Assembly: GCF_000426225.1 (NCBI RefSeq)
Contig: NZ_AUEY01000021.1
Location: 1-60,430, forward strand
DNA: 60,430 nt
Direction of reading: 5' to 3'
From: Desulforegula conservatrix Mb1Pa
GTDB taxonomy: Bacteria; Desulfobacterota; Desulfobacteria; Desulfobacterales; Desulforegulaceae
The translations under genes and the position numbers were made by a program. The notes beneath the pieces are model-generated. The model was not told the DNA's origin. It was given only the letters and a program-made list of their open reading frames with translations, and did no database searches. Shown here one piece after another: positions 43,193 to 51,342 of this stretch (position 1 is its first letter; every line of letters begins with the position of its first letter).

Positions 43193-43225
43193 AAGGAGAA
43201 GCCATGATACTCATGGCTTCTCCTT
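43193..43225. terminator. Terminator hairpin between the CoA-transferase and DUF3617 genes
   Basis: AAGGAGAAGCCATG pairs perfectly with CATGGCTTCTCCTT (14 bp) around a five-base loop. It is 89 bases after the CoA-transferase stop and between convergent genes. The weak following T-run leaves the mechanism open. Confidence 0.65.
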
Positions 43226-43397
43226 ATAAACATTTCTATGCCGTGATCATCCCTATGGGGAATTTCAAAATGGAACAGAGCTTTGAAATAGCTACGCCCA
43301 GGCTCAAAATAGTCACGGTTCAGATTTAGGAGACTTTCTGCTTCCTATATCTGTCAAAATCCGCGTGTCCACCGGCAAGACCTGCGAACAGCCTAAA

Positions 43398-44513
43398 TTA
43401 ACTGCAAGCGCCGATGCGTCGTCCGCTCATCTGGATGGTATAATTGCCGCAACTGCTTTCGATGGTCAAATTTCCTGAAAAAGTATCGCCACTGTAAGTA
43501 ACTGTTCCATTATACGTGGACTGGCCGCAGTCCTCACTTTGGCAAACAGAACTCCAGGTAATCGTATTTCCGTTTACAACAGGAGTCGTCGAAGTACAGG
43601 TCGAATCTCCTGTATCAGGAGTGGAATCATTTTGTGTAAGGCATTGAGTGGTGGTTCTTGTAATAGGAGGCATACCAGGAACACCCTGCATGGTCGTGGT
43701 AATCTCCCACATACCGTCATTCATATCAACAGACGTTTGTCCGCCGCTTCCGCTTTCGGCAACAGACACAGCCGTGCCTATAATCGGAAGAGCAGCAGGT
43801 TCGCTGTTCGGATCTGAGACAGCCCTTGCAACCACCACGTAGCTGCCTGCAGATGGAAAGACAAACTTGCAGGAGTTTGCGGTGGAATAATCCTTAACCA
43901 TTGTCCATGGCGAAGTCGAATAGGAAGATGTTCCGTAATTCGGGCAGTAATAGAACCTGTAGTATACAGGCGCTCCGGTAAGAGTTGACGCCGAGGCTGT
44001 GAATGTGACCTCCTCACCTGCCCTTGGCGTAGATGAGCTTGAGGATAATGCGGTAATATTTACCTGACCCAATTCAGAAACGGTTACAGCCTGGCCAACT
44101 ATGGGCAATGCATCTGGTTCGTTATTAGGATCAACGACCGCCCTTACAACCAATATATAATTGCCGGCCTGGGGAAATGAATACTGGGCGCTGCTATCAG
44201 TCGAATATTCCTTAACAACTGTCCAGGGTGTCGTATCATAGGAAGAGGATCCATAATTGGCGCAGTAATAATATTTATAATAAACTGTTTTTCCACTGGC
44301 GCAGGAACCACTTACATTTACTGTCAAAGGTAGACCGACCTGCGGAGGTATGGCTGGCGAAAGACTGAACTGGGTGACATTAACCACATCTTCTGATGGA
44401 ACTGATCTCGCAGAAGATTTTTGGTCAATTCTGCGGTCATTATCCGATTCCGCATAAGCTGTTAAAGCCGGCAGAACAAAGCATAAAAATAACAAAATCA
44501 TTCTTTTTTTCAT
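43398..44513 (-). CDS. Exported protein with two ~80-residue repeats and a DUF3617 C-terminus
   Basis: The start is the ATG at 44513, with GGAGGCGTT before it and a signal peptide after it (MILLFLCFVLPALTAYAES); a frame continues upstream to 44561. The 371-residue protein has two tandem beta-rich repeats, with YYYCANYGSSSYDTTPWTVV and FYYCPNYGTSSYSTSPWTMV as equivalent stretches, each followed by an RAV.DPN.EP.ALPI.G.AV. motif. The C-terminal 110 residues resemble DUF3617 (DGMWEITTTMQGVPGMPP, then Cys-rich NGTVTYSGDTF). Function unknown; the periplasm or surface is likely. Confidence 0.82.
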   Translation of the reverse strand: MKKRMILLFLCFVLPALTAYAESDNDRRIDQKSSARSVPSEDVVNVTQFSLSPAIPPQVGLPLTVNVSGSCASGKTVYYKYYYCANYGSSSYDTTPWTVVKEYSTDSSAQYSFPQAGNYILVVRAVVDPNNEPDALPIVGQAVTVSELGQVNITALSSSSSTPRAGEEVTFTASASTLTGAPVYYRFYYCPNYGTSSYSTSPWTMVKDYSTANSCKFVFPSAGSYVVVARAVSDPNSEPAALPIIGTAVSVAESGSGGQTSVDMNDGMWEITTTMQGVPGMPPITRTTTQCLTQNDSTPDTGDSTCTSTTPVVNGNTITWSSVCQSEDCGQSTYNGTVTYSGDTFSGNLTIESSCGNYTIQMSGRRIGACS

Positions 44514-44566
44514 AACGCCTCCTTGTTTTGTTTTAAATGTGGAAAACGACAGCTTTTTCATATTCT

Positions 44567-44725
44567 AACGAACTTGCAAAAAGACAAATAAAAGTGCCTG
44601 CGTCATGCCGGACTTGATCCGGCATCTTTGTATTTTCAGATGATTCTCAGGATTCCGACTCCCGATTTTCACAGGGACAGGCCCCGCCGGAATGACTGAA
44701 ATCTGAGTTTTTTCGACCTTGTCAA
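44567..44725 (+). repeat. Dispersed inverted-repeat element A (copy 12, long form)
   Basis: Contains the extra 25-base insert of the long subfamily (GGATTCCGACTCCCGATTTT then CACAGGGACAGGCC) between the two hairpin arms. Right end TTTTTTCGACCTTGTCAA. Confidence 0.75.
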
Positions 44726-44961
44726 AATTGTCTCTTTAAAACCAGGGGCTGGAATTAGAAAGAACCTGACTAAGGATCAAATACTGCCCGGTGGTTTGAG
44801 GTCTTTAGCTGCGATGCACGATCATAAACAACCATGTTTTGGGCTATGTTTCCCTTAGAGGGAAACCGAAAAAATGAATCTTTTCGTCGTTCTTGATCCT
44901 GGGGAACTTTTTGTAAAAAAGTACTTAACTCCCCCCTCAAAAGCTTTATGAATATTTAACA

Positions 44962-45095
44962 AGATGGCGTCGCAAAAACTCAAAAAAGGCAATGGTGTCA
45001 TGCCGGGTTTGATTCGGCATCTGTGTATTTTAAGATACTTCTGGATTCCGGCCTGCACCGGAAAGACGAAAATTGGACTTTTTGCGACCTTGTCA
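44962..45095 (+). repeat. Dispersed inverted-repeat element A (copy 13)
   Basis: A short-form copy from AGATGGCGTCGCAAAAACTC to TTTTTGCGACCTTGTCAA. The 44514-45385 gap holds copies 12 and 13 and a family-B-like remnant near 45150, and no recognised gene. Confidence 0.8.
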
Positions 45096-45385
45096 ACAAT
45101 AACAAGCTGATACCATATTTTAGTATTCATAGTTCTTGTTATTTAAAAGTATTTGCGGAGCTTTTTTAGGCATTAATATCATATATGTTATTCTATAAAA
45201 TGCCTTTCCACACTTATAAGGTAACATAGCCATATTTTTTTCAGGTGAGAGGGTTATATTATCCGGGCAGGGATAAAGTCAACAACGACGTCACTAAAAT
45301 AATATACTTTTACTACGAATTAAGCATCATGAACAACCGCAGAATGTTGCAGAAAATAGATTTTCCAAGCTTATAGGCTCTTATA

Positions 45386-45853
45386 TCAAGCCACCATATA
45401 TGTACCAGTACCAGCTGCAATCAGCTGATTCTTATCATTATGCAATTCAATCCTGGTAACAGCAATCTTCTTGCCAGTTCTCAGCACATATCCCGTTGCT
45501 ACGAACCAGTCGCCAATACCGGGACGCAAAAAATCAACACGCATGTCAATTGTGCTGACCCTGCCAAATCGCTCAAGCCTTCCTTCTACAGTCCCTCCCT
45601 GCATTTTTTGCTGAACTCCCATGAATGAGGCCAGGCCGCCTGCAACATCAATGACAGTTGATATGGCACCGCCATGCAGCATCCCTCTCTTATAATGCCC
45701 CATCAGTTCATCACGCATGCGGATCGAAACCTTTGCATGCTCATAACTGATCGTTTCAACCTTAAGCCCCAGAATTTTATTAAATGGAATTTGTTCGTTG
45801 AATAATTCATTGATGGCAGAAACAAATTCCTCATCATTTATGCAACTATCCAT
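45386..45853 (-). CDS. Hotdog-fold thioesterase (PaaI/YiiI-like)
   Basis: A 155-residue single hotdog domain with RDELMGHYKRGMLHGGAIST (about 62-81; the HGG with catalytic Asp/Glu nearby), VIDVAGGLASFMGVQQ, and IDMRVDFLRPGIGDWFVATG. This is the PaaI-type acyl-CoA thioesterase pattern. The acyl substrate is unknown. It is a single gene between repeat-laden gaps. Confidence 0.88.
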   Translation of the reverse strand: MDSCINDEEFVSAINELFNEQIPFNKILGLKVETISYEHAKVSIRMRDELMGHYKRGMLHGGAISTVIDVAGGLASFMGVQQKMQGGTVEGRLERFGRVSTIDMRVDFLRPGIGDWFVATGYVLRTGKKIAVTRIELHNDKNQLIAAGTGTYMVA

Positions 45854-45936
45854 TTCCCTGTCCCTTATTCACAGTCTATGTTCCAGACAGATGCTGACAA
45901 TAGTTAACAAAGCATCTTGAACTATATATTGAATTA

Positions 45937-46092
45937 TGATGATCCCGCAAAAAGTCATAAAATGGCTTCGGCGTCATGACCAACTTTATCCGGCATCTGT
46001 GTCTTTCCAGATATTTCTGGATTCCGGCTCCCGCTTTTCACTTAGGCAGGCCCCGACTGAATGACGGAAACCTGACTTTATTCGGCTTTGCA
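45937..46092 (+). repeat. Dispersed inverted-repeat element A (copy 14, long form)
   Basis: Contains the insert GGCTCCCGCTTTTCACTTAG then GCAGGCCCC. Right end TTTATTCGGCTTTGCAAA is worn. Confidence 0.7.
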
Positions 46093-46216
46093 AATTATAC
46101 AAGGAGGCTGTGACCGTTTTAGTCAAAATACCAATAAGTTAATTTCATTCGCCTAACAGAAACAAAAACCTCTTTAAAAAAGCCCGGAAGATCAGATACC
46201 GGTCAATACACAGACA

Positions 46217-46399
46217 TCATTTGTCTGTATTTTCCTGGCTCTCTGGTTTTCCCTCACCCTTCACCGCCGAATCAATAGCGTTGAATATATTTCTGAAAGA
46301 CTCGCCGAAACCTGCCGGGGACACACGCCCAACCTCTATGAATTTAACTACTATTTCCTTGGCAGCCCTTAAAACCTGCTCATCCATTGATGATGCCAT
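46217..46399 (-). CDS. Small conserved protein of unknown function
   Basis: A 60-residue protein starting at ATG 46399, supported by GGGAGG seven bases upstream; the frame extends five codons further. The helical core RAAKEIVVKFIEVGRVSPAG followed by FGESFRNIFNAIDSAVKGEG is one I recall from short deltaproteobacterial hypothetical proteins, without a known function. Highly charged, cytoplasmic, probably a helix bundle. No partner gene is adjacent. Confidence 0.7.
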   Translation of the reverse strand: MASSMDEQVLRAAKEIVVKFIEVGRVSPAGFGESFRNIFNAIDSAVKGEGKPESQENTDK

Positions 46400-46782
46400 A
46401 AAATCCTCCCACAAAAAGGCTATATTACGGTTAAGTATCGAAATATGAAGAACAAATCACTTTTTAGTTTAATTTCTTAGGTGAAGTTTTTGAAAAAAAC
46501 TCCCCCAAATAATGAAACAGAATAATGGAATTGGATTATTCAGCAACTTAAATCAGCCCTTTTTTTAAATTTAAGAGTTGCAGAGCATTAAAAAAAACAA
46601 TTTTATAAACTTAAGCTTGAATATTAGGCTGATACTGTTATAAATTAACTAAAAACCGCAAGCAACTCATACAGCTTTTCAAATCTGATCTTTCCATGGA
46701 AATACTAATAGCCAGAACATAGAATCGGCCTGAATTGGGTTTCAAGAACAGAATTGACTTCTCGATAAGGATAATAACCGGA

Positions 46783-47181
46783 ATGAGAATACTGATCGCA
46801 GAAGATGATTTTATCAGCAGAACAATCATGAAAAAATATCTTACTCAATATGGTGAGTGTGATGTGGCCATTGACGGAGAAGAAGCGGTTGCTCTTTTTC
46901 GGCTGGCAATGGACGAAGGTCGGCCCTATGGACTTATCACCCTTGATATCATGATGCCCAAAATGGATGGCCAGAATGTCCTGAAGGAAATCAGAAGCAT
47001 GGAATCAGACAATAAAATATATGGTGGAGATGGAGTTAAAGTCATAATGACCACTGCGCTTTCAGACAAGAAGAATGTTCTGAGTGCCTTCAAATCACAA
47101 TGTGAAGCCTACCTGATAAAGCCTATAGACAAGAACAAAATCATTACTGAACTAAAAAAACTCAGACTTATTGAGACTTAA
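46783..47181 (+). CDS. Response regulator receiver-domain protein
   Basis: A single CheY-like receiver of 132 residues: MRILIAEDDFISRTIMKKYL with acidic pocket EDD, the phospho-acceptor Asp in LITLDIMMPKMDG (about 59), IMTTALSD, and the conserved Lys in CEAYLIKPIDKNKI. The ATG at 46783 fits the family start; the upstream TTG at 46735 does not. It has no output domain, so it must act by binding a partner. The hybrid kinase follows after 62 bases on the same strand and is the likely phosphodonor. Confidence 0.9.
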   Translation: MRILIAEDDFISRTIMKKYLTQYGECDVAIDGEEAVALFRLAMDEGRPYGLITLDIMMPKMDGQNVLKEIRSMESDNKIYGGDGVKVIMTTALSDKKNVLSAFKSQCEAYLIKPIDKNKIITELKKLRLIET

Positions 47182-47243
47182 GCCAAGATAAAACTATTAG
47201 GCATATCTCTGCGGCCTCAAAAAAAATTAAAGAAGCCTGAGCT

Positions 47244-49250
47244 ATGAACTGCAATATCACTAAAATTCTTATAGTAGATGATGTTATGATTAACCTCGTC
47301 ATCCTTGAGGCCATGCTTAAAAGCCAGGATGTGGAGATCCATAAGGCCACGTCCGGTGAACAGGCCATAAACCTCATCGCAAGGAATGATTTTGCGCTCA
47401 TGCTGCTTGATGTCCATATGCCTGAAATGGACGGATTTGATACACTTGAAAAAATCAGTAATTTTTATCCCCAAAAAATAATACCGACAATTCTTGTGAC
47501 TGCAACAATCACAGATATACTCTCAGTTGTAAAAGGATATGAAAAAGGCGCGGTGGATTATCTGGTCAAACCTTTAAATCCTGTAATTGTCAAAAAAAAG
47601 GTACAGGTATTCATAGACCTCCACAAACAGAAAAAACATCAGGAAAACCTCGCAACAGAACTTCAAAAGGAGATCATAATCAGGGAAAAGACTGAACAGG
47701 AACTTAGAAAAAGCAAGCACCAGTTCGAATCATTGAGCCAAAATTCTCCTGATATCATTTACACTTTAGACAAAAATGGCAGAATAAACTATGTCAATCC
47801 TGCCTGGACAGAGATACTTGGACACTCAAAATCTGAAATCATGGGCAGGGATTTCACGGATTTTGCCAAGCCCAAAGACATACAGAGATACAGAAGACTG
47901 TTCAGGCAAATCAGGGACGAAGGAAAGACATTCAGGGATATTTCAGGAGAACTCATACACAAGGACGGAACCATAAGGCACTTTATCCTGAGCGGGGCAC
48001 AAAACCAGAATGACAAAGACTCTGCGCCCGGCATGGTTGGTCTTTTAAAGGACACAACGACCCAGCAGAAGCTCCAGGCTCAGCTTCTTCACTCCCAGAA
48101 GATGGAAGCCATAGGTAATATGGCAGGCGGCATAGCCCATGATTTCAATAATCTGCTCCAGGCGATACAGGGATACGCTGAACTTCTGCTGATAACAAAG
48201 GCTTCGGGAAAAAAACAGAACCAGGAAATATCCGAAATAAAAAAAGCTGCCCAAAGAGGCGCTGCATTGACCCAGCAGCTTCTGACTTTCAGCAGAAAGG
48301 CGGAAATCAACTTCAGGCCTGTCAATCTTAATCTTGAAGTTGAAAGCGTACACAAGCTTCTCCTTAGAACAATACCCAAGATGATCGAAATAAAACTCGA
48401 TCTCCAGAAGGACATTTCATACATAAGCGCCGATCCAGGCAGAATTGAACAAATCATCATGAATCTCGGGGTAAACGCAAGGGATGCCGTGAATGATGAA
48501 GGAACCATAAACATACTGACAAGCAACGTGATTCTTGATGACAAATTCTGCCGTGAAAATACTGGCAGCGTGCCCGGAGAATATGTTCTTTTTGAGATCT
48601 CAGATTCAGGGGAAGGAATTCCTGAGGAAGTGGTGGAGCATATATTCGAGCCATTCTTCACAACCAAAGAAGCCGGCAAAGGAACAGGACTCGGACTTGC
48701 AATAGTATACGGTATTGTTAAAAATCATCAGGGATATATTACGTGCCAAAGCCGCCTTGGCGTCGGCACAACATTCAGAATTTACTTCCCGACTATAAAA
48801 TGTACAGAGGCTTTTGAAGAAAAGCCCAGGGAACTCCAGACCAAGGGCGGCACAGAAACCATCCTTCTTGTGGATGATGAAGAACAGGTTCTCCAGATTG
48901 GCTCAAGGGTGCTGAGTAAATTCGGGTATAATGTTTTGCAGGCTTCAAATGGAGACGAGGCAATAGAGATTTACAAAAACAAATTCAGCGAGATCAAAAT
49001 AATAATTCTTGACATGATAATGCCCAAAATGGGCGGCAGACAGTGCCTCAACGAAATACTAAAAATCAATCCCGAAGCAAAGGTGATAATAAGCAGCGGT
49101 TTTTCGGCTGACAAGACAGACGAATCTGATATTTCGAGACTGATCAAGGGCTTTATCCATAAACCATATGAAGTTAAATACCTTCTTGCGACCATAAGAG
49201 AGGTGCTTGACGGCCCAGTCTGCTCTGAATCCGATTCCCTTTACAACTGA
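47244..49250 (+). CDS. Hybrid sensor histidine kinase (REC-PAS-HisKA-HATPase-REC)
   Basis: A soluble 668-residue hybrid kinase. It begins with a receiver (about 8-125; [15 protein letters not shown]), then a coiled coil, a PAS domain (about 160-280; [20 protein letters not shown]), a HisKA with NtrB-type [20 protein letters not shown] (about 305), an HATPase ([29 protein letters not shown]), and a second receiver (about 530-650; [15 protein letters not shown]). No membrane segments, so it senses an internal signal. It is co-directional with the single receiver upstream. Confidence 0.93.
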   Translation: MNCNITKILIVDDVMINLVILEAMLKSQDVEIHKATSGEQAINLIARNDFALMLLDVHMPEMDGFDTLEKISNFYPQKIIPTILVTATITDILSVVKGYEKGAVDYLVKPLNPVIVKKKVQVFIDLHKQKKHQENLATELQKEIIIREKTEQELRKSKHQFESLSQNSPDIIYTLDKNGRINYVNPAWTEILGHSKSEIMGRDFTDFAKPKDIQRYRRLFRQIRDEGKTFRDISGELIHKDGTIRHFILSGAQNQNDKDSAPGMVGLLKDTTTQQKLQAQLLHSQKMEAIGNMAGGIAHDFNNLLQAIQGYAELLLITKASGKKQNQEISEIKKAAQRGAALTQQLLTFSRKAEINFRPVNLNLEVESVHKLLLRTIPKMIEIKLDLQKDISYISADPGRIEQIIMNLGVNARDAVNDEGTINILTSNVILDDKFCRENTGSVPGEYVLFEISDSGEGIPEEVVEHIFEPFFTTKEAGKGTGLGLAIVYGIVKNHQGYITCQSRLGVGTTFRIYFPTIKCTEAFEEKPRELQTKGGTETILLVDDEEQVLQIGSRVLSKFGYNVLQASNGDEAIEIYKNKFSEIKIIILDMIMPKMGGRQCLNEILKINPEAKVIISSGFSADKTDESDISRLIKGFIHKPYEVKYLLATIREVLDGPVCSESDSLYN

Positions 49251-49282
49251 TGAAACAGCAATAAGCTCCGGGCATTGAAACA

Positions 49283-49430
49283 AAATGGTATCGGAAAAAG
49301 GCACCAGTGTCATACAGGTCTTGATCCGGCATTTTTTTTATTTTCAAATACTTCTGGACTCAGGCGCCCGGTTTTCATAGGAACAGGCCTTGCCGGAATG
49401 ATTATAATCGAACTTTCTGCGACCTTGTGA
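49283..49430 (+). repeat. Dispersed inverted-repeat element A (copy 15, long form, diverged)
   Basis: Insert GCCCGGTTTTCATAGGAACA matches the long subfamily. The left hairpin arm is weak; right end CTTTCTGCGACCTTGTGA. Confidence 0.65.
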
Positions 49431-49458
49431 GACAAAAAGCAATTAAACAACCAGCTAT

Positions 49459-49717
49459 TCTTCACATCGTCATAATTTGAACTCTTCTGTTAAATGAAAG
49501 ATCAAAGGTCGCTTTTTGAAAAAAGCTTGGCAAAAACTTTTCGGTTATGGATTCTTTTGCTTTAAAAATATATGTTCTCAACTCCATAAAAGTTTTGGGA
49601 AAGGTCTGGAAAACCCTTTTTCAAAAGGATTTTCCAGAAATTATGCAACAACAGGCTTGCCATTTAAACTGCCTGACTCATTTCAAATGTTCAAGCTGTG
49701 ACATTGATGAGTATAAC
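49459..49717 (+). repeat. 259-bp duplicated segment D (copy 2)
   Basis: Nearly identical to 11640-11898, in the same orientation, 38 kb away. It also contains a family B core and the CCCTTTTTCAAAAGGA hairpin. The 61-codon frame is one codon shorter than in copy 1 and its downstream ends diverge. Confidence 0.7.
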
Positions 49718-49905
49718 AATCTAATGTCACCAATTCCGCTTACGTAACTGTTTCTTGACAGATCCTTTCCTATTAATCTAAATATCAAAAAATAGTATTT
49801 TAAGAATATAAGGACTTTACTTCGGCAAATTAAATCACTTCATAATCAAAAAACAGGTTTCTCTTTGGGGCCAAAGCAATCAAAGCTAAAACGGATCCTT
49901 CAACT

Positions 49906-50063
49906 TTGATGGACTAGCAAAAAGTCAAAATAAGGCGACTGCGTCATGCCGGGCTTGATCCAGCATCTTTGTATTTTCAGACACTTCTGGATTCCGGCTC
50001 CCGGTTTTCACTTAGGCATGCCTCGCCCGAATGACGGGAATCGAACTTTTTGCTATTTTGTCA
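49906..50063 (+). repeat. Dispersed inverted-repeat element A (copy 16, long form)
   Basis: Runs from TTTGATGGACTAGCAAAAAG to CTTTTTGCTATTTTGTCAA and contains GGCTCCCGGTTTTCACTTAG. The 49251-50232 gap (about 980 bases) holds copies 15 and 16 and segment D and no recognised gene. Confidence 0.78.
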
Positions 50064-50232
50064 ACTTTCATAAGGATCTAACAGATTGATCTAAAGCCCT
50101 GAATCTTTCTTATAAATATTAATGCAATCCATCTTGCGGCTTGATCGCTGATCAATGTCACAGTTTTGGGAAGCCTCGAAATCTATTTTTCTAAAAAAGC
50201 CTCTTGATTTTGAAATGTGATAAGGAAAAATA

Positions 50233-50880
50233 ATGAAAGCAAATGAATCAGAAACAGTTCCGTTTAATATTGAACTGGGCTGCCAGCTGTTTCTTCAAAC
50301 CCAGGCCATAAACGAACGGGTTCCTACTTTTCTCATTGGGATAATCCCCCAATCCGGCCTGATAATAAAGACGCCATATGTCCAGGGAGTTGAAAATGTG
50401 GTTTTGACAGGGGATGAAATTGTCATTCGCTATGTTTTCATGGGAGAAGTTTTTGGATTCAAATCCAAAATACTCACTTCCATAGCGTTCCCTTTCAAAC
50501 TTACCTTCACAACCTACCCTGAAAAAATTGAAAAAATGTCTCTGAGGAAAAAATCCAGAATTTTATGCAATATCCCCACCTCTCTGCATTTTTCCAGCTT
50601 TGAAATGAAAGGAGTCGTTGTTGATATGAGCTCTGACGGGGTTCTTTTCAGCGCCAAAATGCCTGATGACTCTTCCCCGATGCCCTTAAAAATCAACACG
50701 GCAATAATCCTAATGATGCCCCTGATGGGAATTGAAGGCAGGACAAAGATCGAGGGAATAATTAAAAACATTAGGCAGAACGATAAAGGATTGCAGCTTG
50801 GGATAGCTTTTAATGGGCTTTCAGAGGATCTGATTCAAAAACTTGACAAATACGTTCAAACGATCATGGATCATTCTTGA
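50233..50880 (+). CDS. PilZ-domain protein (YcgR-like)
   Basis: The 215-residue protein pairs an N-terminal YcgR-like region (about 1-100) with a C-terminal PilZ domain (about 105-205). The c-di-GMP-binding motif begins with Arg residues in RKKSRILCNIPTSL and then VVDMSSDGVLFSA (the D/N-x-S-x-x-G pattern). PilZ proteins act as c-di-GMP receptors in motility and adhesion. AAGGAA precedes the ATG. A small Cys-rich gene follows within 33 bases. Confidence 0.88.
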   Translation: MKANESETVPFNIELGCQLFLQTQAINERVPTFLIGIIPQSGLIIKTPYVQGVENVVLTGDEIVIRYVFMGEVFGFKSKILTSIAFPFKLTFTTYPEKIEKMSLRKKSRILCNIPTSLHFSSFEMKGVVVDMSSDGVLFSAKMPDDSSPMPLKINTAIILMMPLMGIEGRTKIEGIIKNIRQNDKGLQLGIAFNGLSEDLIQKLDKYVQTIMDHS

Positions 50881-50913
50881 TCACAAAAAAACAGGTTGCA
50901 AGGGAAAATAATC

Positions 50914-51186
50914 ATGCCATGCTACTGTCAAGAACGATTAAACAACCCAAAAGTGGCCGAGCTTATGAAGGATATTCCCGAAGGTTTCTGCGGACTATGC
51001 GATATTTGCGATAGACCTGGACACACAAGAGCTCATCCTAATCTTCCGACATCAGGGGCCTGGTGCGACGAGCACTGGAAAGAACTTTTGGCCCGCCCCT
51101 CAATTACGATTGACAGCATTCTAAAAACAATCATCATTGCCATTTCATTTGTTATGATTGCCCTGGCGATATACAGACTTATATAA
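50914..51186 (+). CDS. Small Cys-rich membrane-anchored protein
   Basis: The start at ATG 50914 is preceded by AGGGAAA; an earlier in-frame ATG at 50896 has no site. The 90-residue product has CYCQERLNN near the N-terminus, CGLCDICDRPGHTRAHPN and GAWCDEHWKELLA, then one hydrophobic segment (TIIIAISFVMIALAIYRL, about 72-89). The Cys/His spacing suggests metal binding outside a C-terminal membrane anchor. Function unknown. It follows the PilZ gene by 33 bases in the same direction, so they may be co-transcribed. Confidence 0.65.
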   Translation: MPCYCQERLNNPKVAELMKDIPEGFCGLCDICDRPGHTRAHPNLPTSGAWCDEHWKELLARPSITIDSILKTIIIAISFVMIALAIYRLI

Positions 51187-51198
51187 GTTATTCCAATT

Positions 51199-51333
51199 TT
51201 GATAAACTCGAAAAAAGTCAAAAATAGGCGTCTGCGTCATGCCGGACTTGATCCGGCATCCAGTAATTTCTGTCACTTATGGATTCCGGCCTGCGCCGGA
51301 ATGACGACAACCGGTCCTTTTTGGCCTCGTCAA
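51199..51333 (+). repeat. Dispersed inverted-repeat element A (copy 17)
   Basis: Short-form copy, TTGATAAACTCGAAAAAAGT to TTTTTGGCCTCGTCAA, between the convergent Cys-rich and hybrid-kinase genes. Confidence 0.78.
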
Positions 51334-51342
51334 AAAAATGAA

